A stretch of DNA of 64,000 nucleotides from JAJDTQ01 sp965204235 (GTDB lineage Bacteria; Desulfobacterota; Binatia; UBA9968; JAJDTQ01). The first letter of the stretch is position 1; the number at the start of each line of letters is the position of its first letter. Below are positions 35,590 to 43,341 of this stretch, piece by piece. The translations under genes and the position numbers were made by a program. A model generated the notes under the pieces. That model ran no database searches and was not told the DNA's origin. It saw nothing but the letters and a program-made list of their open reading frames with translations. The DNA is taken from contig OZ241979.1 in assembly GCA_965204235.1 (NCBI GenBank), positions 682,001-746,000 of the forward strand. The letters run 5' to 3'.

Positions 35590-36885
35590 GTGGCGAACGT
35601 TGCAGTGATCGGGGCGCAATGGGGCGACGAAGGCAAGGGGAAGATCGTCGATCTCCTGGCCCGGCAGTCCGACGTGGTGGTGCGATTCCAGGGCGGCAAC
35701 AACGCCGGACACACCCTGGTGGTCAACGGCGAGAAGACGGTGCTGCACGTGGTCCCGTCGGGGGCGCTGCACGAGGGGAAGGTCTGCGTCATCGGCAACG
35801 GCGTCGTGCTGGACGCCGAGGTCCTGCTGCACGAGCTCCGGGAACTGCGCCGACAGGGGCACCTGCAAGACGACCGGCAGCTCCGTATCAGCGAGCAGGC
35901 GCACCTGATCATGCCCTACCACAAGGCCATCGACCAGGCCCGGGAGCGGATGCGCGGGGCCGGCAAGATCGGCACCACGGGCCGGGGCATCGGACCCACT
36001 TACGAAGACAAGGCGGCCCGGGTGGGGATACGGCTGATCGACCTGCTGGAAGAGGACACCTTCCGCCGCAAGCTCGAGCACAACATCGCGGAGAAGAACG
36101 TGTACCTCAGGGCGATCCTCAAGGAAAAGGCGCTGGACTTCGAGGAGATCCACCGAACCTACAGCGGCTATCGCGAGCGGCTCGCGCCGTACGTCACCGA
36201 CACCGGCGTGCTGCTCGAGGAAATGGTCCGGGAAGGCAGGAACGTGCTCTTCGAGGGCGCCCAGGGGACCCTGCTCGACCTCGACCACGGCACCTACCCC
36301 TTCGTCACCTCGTCCAACACGGTCATCGGAGGCGTGTGCACCGGCGCCGGCATCGGACCGCGGCACGTCCACCAGGTCATCGGCATCTCCAAGGCCTATA
36401 CCACACGGGTCGGCAGCGGACCGTTCCCCACCGAGCTCGTCGGCCCCGAGGGCCGGAAGCTCCGGCAGGACGGCGACGAGTTCGGCGCCACCACCGGACG
36501 GCCCCGGCGCTGCGGATGGTTCGATGCGGTGGCCGTGCGGCACGCCGTGCGTCTCAACGGCTTGACCGGCATTGCGTTGACCAAGCTGGACGTGCTGACG
36601 GGCTTGCCCAGGATCCGGGCGTGCACGGCATACCGGAGCGGCGAGAAGCGGATCCGCCACTTTCCCGCCAGCCTCAGGGTAATGGAGTCCGTGGAACCCG
36701 TCTGGGAAGAGTTCGAGGGTTGGCAGGAACCGGTCTCCGGCGCCCGGAGCGTCGCCGACCTGCCGCTCAACGCACGGCGTTACATGCAGCGTCTGGAGGA
36801 ACTGGTGGAGACGGAGGTCGTCATCGCCTCCGTGGGACCGGACCGGGACCAGACCATCCTCATCAAGGACCCATTCGCCCCGTGA
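35590..36885 (+). CDS. purA: Adenylosuccinate synthetase
   Basis: A 431-residue enzyme joining IMP and aspartate with GTP. The GTG start gives VANVAVIGAQWGDEGKGKIVD, with the P-loop and catalytic Asp. Also visible are FQGGNNAGHT with the catalytic His, GTTGRGIGPTYEDK, FEGAQGTLLDLDHGTYPFVTSSN and GRPRRCGWFD. Length is normal. The 3' end overlaps the converging gamma-glutamyltransferase-like gene by 23 bases. Confidence 0.97.
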   Translation: MANVAVIGAQWGDEGKGKIVDLLARQSDVVVRFQGGNNAGHTLVVNGEKTVLHVVPSGALHEGKVCVIGNGVVLDAEVLLHELRELRRQGHLQDDRQLRISEQAHLIMPYHKAIDQARERMRGAGKIGTTGRGIGPTYEDKAARVGIRLIDLLEEDTFRRKLEHNIAEKNVYLRAILKEKALDFEEIHRTYSGYRERLAPYVTDTGVLLEEMVREGRNVLFEGAQGTLLDLDHGTYPFVTSSNTVIGGVCTGAGIGPRHVHQVIGISKAYTTRVGSGPFPTELVGPEGRKLRQDGDEFGATTGRPRRCGWFDAVAVRHAVRLNGLTGIALTKLDVLTGLPRIRACTAYRSGEKRIRHFPASLRVMESVEPVWEEFEGWQEPVSGARSVADLPLNARRYMQRLEELVETEVVIASVGPDRDQTILIKDPFAP

Positions 36886-38593
36886 GAGGCTCCCGGGCGC
36901 CGGCGCCCTCCCTCGTCCCGGACCATGCCCCGGGCCTCGGCTCCGAGACCGCGGTGATGCTCTTGCCCTCGACCCGGATGGCCTGGACCGCGCCGAGACG
37001 CGGGCTCCGCCGAACCGTGTGACCCTTTCCCCGGAGCGACGCCACGACCTTGTCGCTCACGCCCTCTTCCACGTCCACGGTCATCGGCGCGTCCACCGGT
37101 ACGTGGAGGCGCGCCGCGGCCACCGCCTCGGTCAGCGGCATACGGAAATCCACCACGTTGAGCACGGTCTGGAGCACCGCCGCCATGGTCTGCGAGCCTC
37201 CGGACGCGCCGATGACCAGCACCGGCCGGTCGTCCCGGAGCAGGATCGCCGGCGTCATGCGGTTCACCGGCCGTTGCCGCGGCCGGAGCAGGTTGGGGGC
37301 ACTGCCGGCGGCCGACCCGGAACCGGAGGGCAACGAGAAACCCTGCATCTGGTTGTTGAGGATGACGCCGGTCCGGCGCACCAGCATCCTGGCGCCGAAC
37401 GGGCTGCCGATGCCCAGGCTCATGGCGACTGCGTTGCCGTCGCCGTCCAGCACGCCGATGGCGCCCATGGCCTCTCCCGTTGGCGGGGCCGGTTCGCGGA
37501 CCATCCGGGGCGAGGCCAAATCCATGTCGATCCGCCTGCGGACCGCGGCGGCGCGCTCCCCGGCCGTGAATCCCCCAACCGGAACGTGGTTGGAACCCGG
37601 GTCCTCCGGGGACTCCCACAGGTCCACGGCGCCGGCCTTGGCGGTCTCCGCGATCAGGTGGAGATAGGCCCCGGAATTGTGGTGGAACCGGTCCGGCCCA
37701 TAGCCCTCCATGACGCCCAGGATCCCCACCAGGGCCCACCCTCCCACGCTCGGCCGCGGCGCCGTGACGACCGTCCTGCCCCGGTAGCTCCCGATGACCG
37801 GCTGGCGCCAGACGGGCTCGTAGCTGTCGAGATCGTCCAGGGTCACCGCGCCGCCGTCGTCCGCCATCCGCGACGCAATGGACCGGCCGATGGCGCCCTC
37901 GTAGAAGGCTGCCGCACCGTCCCGGGCGATGGCCTTCAGGGACTCCGCCAACTCCGGTTGGCGGAGCACTTCTCCCACCTCGTGGGGCGCGCCGGACGCC
38001 TTCAGGAGAACGCCGGCGAGGTCGGCGCGTTGCCGCAGCACGGCCAGGTTCTCCCGGATCGTCCGGTGGAGTCGGGGCGTCACCGGAAACCCTTCCGCGG
38101 CATGGCGTATGGCGGGGGCCAGCACCGTCTCCAACGGCAGGGCGCCGAACCGCTTCAGGGCATCGACCAGGCCCGCGACGGTCCCGGGGACCGCCACGGC
38201 CAGGGGACCGGCGGCCAGCACGTCCCTGCCCACGCCGTCCTCCTTCCGGTACAGACCCGCCGCGGGCGACACCGGCGTGAAGTCCAGCGCATGGGCCTTG
38301 TTCCCCTTCGACTGGTAGAGCACCATCACCCCGCCGCCGCCCAGACCGGACGACGCCGGGTCCACCACCGCCAGGGCGAACGCGGTCGCCACCGCGGCAT
38401 CGACGGCGTTGCCCCCTTGCTCCAGGATCCCCATGCCCGCCCTGACGGCCGCATCGTGGTCCGAGACCACCACGCCGTCGAGACGGGACTGGGCAAGGGG
38501 AAACGACGGATCGGAAAGGAGCGCAACCCCGACAACCAAGGTTGCGAAAACGCGACGGAATCGGACTGCAACGGCAAGGACGCTGGCCACCAT
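36863..38593 (-). CDS. Gamma-glutamyltransferase family protein lacking the usual nucleophile
   Basis: A 576-residue homologue of GGT, which normally self-cleaves at a Thr and transfers gamma-glutamyl groups in the periplasm. The N-terminus looks like a signal peptide (VFATLVVGVALLS...FPLAQS). Large-subunit motifs are clear: AGMGILEQGGNAVDAAVATAFAL, SSGLGGGGVMVLY. In the canonical small-subunit start TTHxSVVDxxGNAV, this protein reads AMGAIGVLDGDGNAV, with Met376 where the nucleophile Thr should be. Downstream GASGGSQTMAAVLQTVLNV is intact. It may be inactive, use another residue, or not be processed. It diverges from the helicase gene at 38778. Confidence 0.82.
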   Translation of the reverse strand: MVASVLAVAVRFRRVFATLVVGVALLSDPSFPLAQSRLDGVVVSDHDAAVRAGMGILEQGGNAVDAAVATAFALAVVDPASSGLGGGGVMVLYQSKGNKAHALDFTPVSPAAGLYRKEDGVGRDVLAAGPLAVAVPGTVAGLVDALKRFGALPLETVLAPAIRHAAEGFPVTPRLHRTIRENLAVLRQRADLAGVLLKASGAPHEVGEVLRQPELAESLKAIARDGAAAFYEGAIGRSIASRMADDGGAVTLDDLDSYEPVWRQPVIGSYRGRTVVTAPRPSVGGWALVGILGVMEGYGPDRFHHNSGAYLHLIAETAKAGAVDLWESPEDPGSNHVPVGGFTAGERAAAVRRRIDMDLASPRMVREPAPPTGEAMGAIGVLDGDGNAVAMSLGIGSPFGARMLVRRTGVILNNQMQGFSLPSGSGSAAGSAPNLLRPRQRPVNRMTPAILLRDDRPVLVIGASGGSQTMAAVLQTVLNVVDFRMPLTEAVAAARLHVPVDAPMTVDVEEGVSDKVVASLRGKGHTVRRSPRLGAVQAIRVEGKSITAVSEPRPGAWSGTREGAGAREPLTGRMGP

Positions 38594-38777
38594 GAACCCA
38601 TCCGGTCGAGGGTCGCAGCCTGTTTAGTTCTTTGCCGCGGGGTTTGCAACTGCGAACCCGGAATCTTTGCGAGGGACAGCGGTTGTGGTAACCTTGGGCT
38701 GCGCTTCCCCAAGGCCGGCAGGCTGCCGGTCCCGGCGTTCGGAGCGAGCCGTCCCGGAAACCACCCGGAGCAGACGT

Positions 38778-40775
38778 TTGGCGCGCAAGTACATCCTCAA
38801 GAGCACCGACCCCGCGCTGTCGCCCGCGGCGGCCATCGCCTACGAGCAGGAACTCAACGAGGCGCAACGCCAGGCGGCCATGTTCCTCGAAGGTCCGCTG
38901 CTGGTCATCGCCGGCGCCGGCACCGGCAAGACCCGGACGCTGGTGTACCGGGTGGCCCGGCTCATCGAGCGGGGGATCGACCCCGGGTCCATCCTGCTGC
39001 TCACCTTCACCCGGCGGGCGGCGGACGAAATGCTTCGGCGCGCGAGCCTGCTGACCGACTCCCGTTGCGAGCGCATCGCCGGCGGCACCTTCCACTCCTT
39101 CGGCAACATGGTGCTGAGAAAGTATGGCCAACTCCTCGGACTCGCGCCGGGCTTCACCATCATGGACCGTTCCGACAGCGAGGACGTGATCCGGCTCTTG
39201 CGCGCCCAGATGGGCCTGGACGCCCGGGAGAAGCGCTTTCCCAGGAAGCAGACCATCATGGAGATCCAGAGCCTCGCCCGCAACCGGCAGGTGACGCTTC
39301 CGGACCTCGTCGAACGCGATTACTCCCATCTGGCGGACTTCCTGGAAGAGCTGGTGGTCATCGAGGAGCGTTACCGGGACTACAAGCGCGAGAAGTCGCT
39401 GCTGGACTACGACGACCTGCTGACCCGGCTGAAGGAACTCCTGGACTCCCGGGAGGACCTGCGCCGCCGGCTGTCCGACCAGTTCCGCTTCATCATGGTG
39501 GACGAGTACCAGGACACCAACCGCCTGCAGTCCGACATCGTCCGCGGGCTGGCCTGCACCCACGACAACGTCATGGCCGTGGGCGACGACGCCCAGAGCA
39601 TCTACTCGTTCCGCGGCGCCAACTTCCGCAACATCATGGATTTCCCCGACCGGTTTCCGGGAACCACCCTCATCCCCCTGGAGGAGAACTACCGCAGCAC
39701 CCAACCCATCCTGCGGCTCACCAACGAGATCATCTCCCGGGCCGCGGAGCGCTACGAGAAGCGTCTCTTCAGCCGCAAGAGCAAGGGCGAGGCGCCGCTG
39801 CTGGTCCAGGCGGAAAGCGAGCAGATGCAGTCGCGCTTCGTGTGCCAGCGCGTGCTGGAGCTGCGGGAGGAGGGAGTTCCCCTGTGGGACATGGCGGTGC
39901 TGTTCCGCTCCAGCTTCCATTCCTTCGACCTCGAGTTCGAGCTCGCGCGGCGCGACATCCCCTTCGTGAAGCGCGGCGGCTTCCAGTTCATGGAATCGGC
40001 CCACATCAAGGACCTGCTGGCGCACCTGCGGGTGGTCAGCAACCCCAGGGACGCAGTTTCCTGGAACAGGGTGTTGACGTTGCTGGAAGGCGTCGGCCCC
40101 AGTATGAGCCGCAAGCTCATCGACCGGATCCTGGCCCACGACGACCCGGGCCAATGCCTGGACCGGGTGGAATCCCGCGGCAGGGCGAAGCAGGGGCTCA
40201 AGACTCTGGGCCAGGTCCTCGGAGAATGCGCGGAAAAGACCCGTCCCGCGGACATGACCCGATACCTGATGCGATACTACCTCCCCATACTCAAGCAGAA
40301 GCATGCCGACGACTACCCGAAGCGGATTCGGGACCTGGAGCACTTCCAGGGCCTCACCGAACGCTACCAGAGCGTCGAGCGCCTGTTGACCGACATGGCG
40401 CTGGAGCCGCCCTCCGCCAGCGTGGACGAAACCCTCGCCGTCGAACCCGACGAAGGCCCCCTGGTGCTGTCCACCGTGCATTCCGCCAAGGGGCTGGAGT
40501 GGCACTCGGTGTTCGTCATCTGGGCCCTGGAAGGGCGGTTCCCTTCGTACTACAACACCAACAGCCTCGAGGAGCTGGAAGAGGAACGGAGACTGCTGTA
40601 CGTGGCGGCCACGCGCGCCAAGGAGAACCTGTTCTTCGCCTATCCCGCGCGCGTGTACGACCAGTCCCTGGGGATGGTGTTCTCGCGTCCGTCCCAGTTC
40701 ATCGACGGCATCTCCGAGGAGCTGCTGGAGCCCATGCCGCTGGTCCATGAAGACTCGTACTACAGCCAACTGTGA
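38778..40775 (+). CDS. UvrD/Rep-family ATP-dependent DNA helicase
   Basis: About 665 residues of an SF1A 3'-5' helicase. TTG 38778 is chosen because GGAG lies seven bases upstream and the conserved part follows soon after; the open frame before it is not conserved-looking. Motifs: Q region ELNEAQRQAA, Walker A LVIAGAGTGKTRTL, FTRRAADEM, GTFHSFG, Walker B FIMVDEYQDTNRLQ, VGDDAQSIYSFRGA, LEENYRSTQPIL, LSTVHSAKGLEWHSVF, RRLLYVAATRAKENL. No nuclease domain. Role in repair or replication restart. It is followed 30 bases later by the spermidine-synthase-like gene. Confidence 0.93.
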   Translation: MARKYILKSTDPALSPAAAIAYEQELNEAQRQAAMFLEGPLLVIAGAGTGKTRTLVYRVARLIERGIDPGSILLLTFTRRAADEMLRRASLLTDSRCERIAGGTFHSFGNMVLRKYGQLLGLAPGFTIMDRSDSEDVIRLLRAQMGLDAREKRFPRKQTIMEIQSLARNRQVTLPDLVERDYSHLADFLEELVVIEERYRDYKREKSLLDYDDLLTRLKELLDSREDLRRRLSDQFRFIMVDEYQDTNRLQSDIVRGLACTHDNVMAVGDDAQSIYSFRGANFRNIMDFPDRFPGTTLIPLEENYRSTQPILRLTNEIISRAAERYEKRLFSRKSKGEAPLLVQAESEQMQSRFVCQRVLELREEGVPLWDMAVLFRSSFHSFDLEFELARRDIPFVKRGGFQFMESAHIKDLLAHLRVVSNPRDAVSWNRVLTLLEGVGPSMSRKLIDRILAHDDPGQCLDRVESRGRAKQGLKTLGQVLGECAEKTRPADMTRYLMRYYLPILKQKHADDYPKRIRDLEHFQGLTERYQSVERLLTDMALEPPSASVDETLAVEPDEGPLVLSTVHSAKGLEWHSVFVIWALEGRFPSYYNTNSLEELEEERRLLYVAATRAKENLFFAYPARVYDQSLGMVFSRPSQFIDGISEELLEPMPLVHEDSYYSQL

Positions 40776-40805
40776 CGACGCCGGTCCCGTTGCCGGACCG
40801 TGCGC

Positions 40806-41738
40806 ATGAACCCCATGCAGCGCCTCCTGGCCTGGTTGGCGGAACGGGGCGGACGTTCGTCGCCGGCGTCCCCGGGGACGCTGCGGAGGGGTTGGGCGAG
40901 GACCTTGTACGAGAAGGACACCGAGTACCACCGCATCCGCGTGGAAGAGACCCGGGAGCGGCGTTACCTCTACTTCGACGGCACCCTGCAGAGCTCCATG
41001 GACCTGAGGGACCCCACCTCGCTGGAGTTGCTCTACTCCCGCTTCGCCTCCCTGGGGCTGGTACTCAAGCCGGACGCCGCCAAGGCGTTGATCATCGGCC
41101 TCGGCGGCGGGTCCATGGCCAAGAAGTACCACAAGGAGTTCCCTGGGATGGAGATCGACTCCATCGAGATCGACCCCCACGTGGTGGACGTCGCCCGCGA
41201 GTTCTTCCATTTCGAAGAGGATCCGAACCAGCGGGTCCATCGCGGGGACGGCCGCGAGTTCCTCGCGCGGACCCGCCGCCGCTTCGACCTGATACTGCTA
41301 GACGCCTACTACGCGGACAACGTGCCCTTCCATCTGGTCACGCGCGAGTTCTTCGCCGCCGCCCGGCGCAAGCTGACCTCCGAGGGAGTGCTGGCGGCCA
41401 ACCTCATCGGATCGTTGCACGGAAGCGACAGCGCCATGATCCGCGCCGCCATCAAGACCATGAAGAGCGTGTTCCCGCAACTCTACACCTTTCCCACCTT
41501 CGGCAACCGCGGCTACGTGCTGCGCGAGGTCCAGAACGTGGTCGTATTGGCCAGCAAGTCCCCGGACCGCGTGAGCACGAAGGAGATGGAACGGCGGGCG
41601 CGCCGCCTCGACCGGGACCTCTTTCCCAAGCCGGTCAGCAAGATCCGGAAATCCTGTTACAACGGCCCGCTGGAGCAGGACGACGTGGAGGTCCTCACCG
41701 ATGACGACGCGCCGGCTGACGACCGGGTTCGTCTTTAG
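40806..41738 (+). CDS. Spermidine synthase-like (PABS fold) protein
   Basis: About 310 residues. The Rossmann-type core has KALIIGLGGGSMAKKYHKEFPG, the acidic SIEIDPHVVDVAREFF, and DLILLDAYYADNVPFHLVTREFF, which fits the polyamine synthase family. SAM- or decarboxy-SAM-binding is expected. True spermidine synthases have a conserved gate motif that is not obvious here, and many such homologues have no proven substrate. A GTG six bases upstream of the ATG is another possible start. The gene overlaps the following lipoprotein gene by 38 bases. Confidence 0.78.
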   Translation: MNPMQRLLAWLAERGGRSSPASPGTLRRGWARTLYEKDTEYHRIRVEETRERRYLYFDGTLQSSMDLRDPTSLELLYSRFASLGLVLKPDAAKALIIGLGGGSMAKKYHKEFPGMEIDSIEIDPHVVDVAREFFHFEEDPNQRVHRGDGREFLARTRRRFDLILLDAYYADNVPFHLVTREFFAAARRKLTSEGVLAANLIGSLHGSDSAMIRAAIKTMKSVFPQLYTFPTFGNRGYVLREVQNVVVLASKSPDRVSTKEMERRARRLDRDLFPKPVSKIRKSCYNGPLEQDDVEVLTDDDAPADDRVRL

Positions 41739-42408
41739 CGCCTTGCTGGCCGCGGGCTGCGCCGCCGACCCGCCGGGCCGAGGGTCCGGACCGGTGCGGG
41801 TGGTCCAGGTCAAGCTCGTGGCCGACCCCGCGCTGCGAAGGACGGACCCGCGCTGGCGCGACACCGCCCGGGGCCTGCTGCGAGCCGCATCGGACTACTA
41901 CGAGGCGGCGTTCGGCATCCGGCTGGCGCCGCAGGCCGTGGAGCCCTGGCGCGTGGAGGGAACCACCACCTCTTCGGTCACCCTGATGAGACGCCTCAAG
42001 CGCTCGTACCCCCGGGCCGGCGGCAACCTGCCCCACGACGTGGTCATCGGGTTGACCCGGCAGCCCCTCGACTACTACCGGGGCGGACGCGCCCGGGCGG
42101 ACCGCTTCGGCAACTGCGCCGAAGGACTGGGGAACTACATCGTGAGCCACGTCGGCGACTCCCTTGCGTACGACGACGGCGAACTGACCCACGACGCCGC
42201 GGCGCTGGTCCACGAGATGGGGCACCTGTTCGGAGCCGTGCACACCGACGATCCGGCCTCGGTGATGCACAGGGACTTCGACCTGAGGACCGGGTTCGAC
42301 GCGCCGAACCGGGCCATCGTCACGGCGAACCGCCTGTGCCCTTTCGCCGAGCCCCACCGGAACCGGGGGACCGGCTCCGCATGCGGAGATCCACGAGGAG
42401 GTCCATGA
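41701..42408 (+). CDS. Lipoprotein with metzincin-type zinc protease motif
   Basis: A 235-residue protein. The N-terminal signal ends in a lipobox (FSALLAAGC), giving a lipid-anchored Cys near residue 20. The sequence VHEMGHLFGAVHTDD matches the metzincin HExxHxxGxxH zinc motif, and ASVMHRDF about ten residues later could be the Met-turn, though it lies unusually close. A small predicted zinc endopeptidase on the outer or inner membrane is the best reading; many such proteins are annotated only as hypothetical or archaemetzincin-like. The stop overlaps the start of the Uma2 gene, so the two are coupled. Confidence 0.72.
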   Translation: MTTRRLTTGFVFSALLAAGCAADPPGRGSGPVRVVQVKLVADPALRRTDPRWRDTARGLLRAASDYYEAAFGIRLAPQAVEPWRVEGTTTSSVTLMRRLKRSYPRAGGNLPHDVVIGLTRQPLDYYRGGRARADRFGNCAEGLGNYIVSHVGDSLAYDDGELTHDAAALVHEMGHLFGAVHTDDPASVMHRDFDLRTGFDAPNRAIVTANRLCPFAEPHRNRGTGSACGDPRGGP

Positions 42409-42962
42409 TGTCAACGCAGACTCAACCCCGTTCGTTCACTTATCGAGACTACCTGAACACCCCGGACGACGTGCGCTACCAGCTCATCGAAGGACAACTG
42501 GTCCGGGAGCCGGCGCCGACGACGACACACCAGACGGTCCTGGTCAACCTGACCGTTCTGCTCGCGCCGTTCGTCAGGAGCAACGGCTTGGGCAGAGTGT
42601 TCGCCGCCCCCACGGACGTGTACCTTTCGGACACCAACGTGGTGCAGCCGGACGTGCTGTTCGTGTCCGCGGCGCGAGCGCACCTCGTCACCGAACGCGA
42701 CGTCCACGGCGCCCCGGACCTGGCCATCGAGGTCGCCTCGCCCTCCACCGAGCGGCGCGACCGCCAAGTCAAGCGGGAGATCTACGCCCGCCACGGAGTA
42801 TCCGAGTACTGGCTTGTCCACCCCGTGGACCGGACCGTGGAGACCTTCCGTCTGGAGAACGACCGGTTCGCGGCCACCGGAAGCTACCGCGGGACCGACG
42901 CCTTCACTACCCCGCTCCTTCCCGGCCTGCGCATTGAACTGGACGCAGTGTTCGGGTGCTGA
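42408..42962 (+). CDS. Uma2-family (DUF820) putative endonuclease
   Basis: About 184 residues. ATG 42408 is preferred over 42405 because AGGAGG then has a six-base spacing. The PD-(D/E)XK-like core is visible: RYQLIEGQLVREPAPTTTH, VYLSDTNVVQPDVLFVS, PDLAIEVASPSTERRDRQVKREIYARHGVSEYWLV. Uma2 proteins are abundant in cyanobacteria and some other phyla, often in many copies; their function is unknown. The start overlaps the lipoprotein gene's stop by one base. Confidence 0.88.
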   Translation: MSTQTQPRSFTYRDYLNTPDDVRYQLIEGQLVREPAPTTTHQTVLVNLTVLLAPFVRSNGLGRVFAAPTDVYLSDTNVVQPDVLFVSAARAHLVTERDVHGAPDLAIEVASPSTERRDRQVKREIYARHGVSEYWLVHPVDRTVETFRLENDRFAATGSYRGTDAFTTPLLPGLRIELDAVFGC

Positions 42963-43064
42963 GGTACCGTAGTCCAGTTTATCGCGGCCTGCGAAACGAC
43001 GTTGGCCTCAATGCTTGACCGCCGTTCCCTTCCGTATCGTAGGGCGGAGTGCGGGCGCGCCCCG

Positions 43065-43301
43065 TCAGCGCCGTCTCCGGCGCCAGTCCAGCCAGGGGAA
43101 CCGTTCCCGGTAGCGCCGCACCACCTCCCTCCCGCCGATGAGGCAACCGGCCCAGAAGACCAGTTGACTGACGAAGTACACGCCGGCCGCCACCGCCAGC
43201 TTGTTGTGTTCCAGATCCAGGAAGGGCAGCAGGAGGATGCCGCCCGCTATGGCCCAGGAGCCGCCCATCAACGCCACCGCGAGCTTTTCGAGAGGGGTCA
43301 T
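43065..43301 (-). CDS. Small two-helix membrane protein (transporter-suffix type)
   Basis: A 78-residue protein with two membrane segments (ALMGGSWAIAGGILLLPFL and LAVAAGVYFVSQLVFWAGCLIGG), then a basic tail rich in Arg. The pattern, including the FWxGxxxxGxEVVxRYRxR ending, matches the short proteins annotated as transporter suffix domain. It follows the acyl-CoA synthetase gene by 40 bases on the same strand. Confidence 0.7.
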   Translation of the reverse strand: MTPLEKLAVALMGGSWAIAGGILLLPFLDLEHNKLAVAAGVYFVSQLVFWAGCLIGGREVVRRYRERFPWLDWRRRRR

Positions 43302-43341
43302 CGCAGAGGGGACGTGGACCTCCGTGGACCGAGGCCGTCCG

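Noticed and set aside
32523..35912. 1100-codon antisense open frame over the aminotransferase and serA
   Set aside because: Both sense genes are clear enzymes; the antisense product is low-complexity and lacks any motif.
36780..41240. 1480-codon minus-strand open frame across purA, ggt and helicase regions
   Set aside because: It crosses three well-supported genes in non-coding phase and has no recognisable domain.
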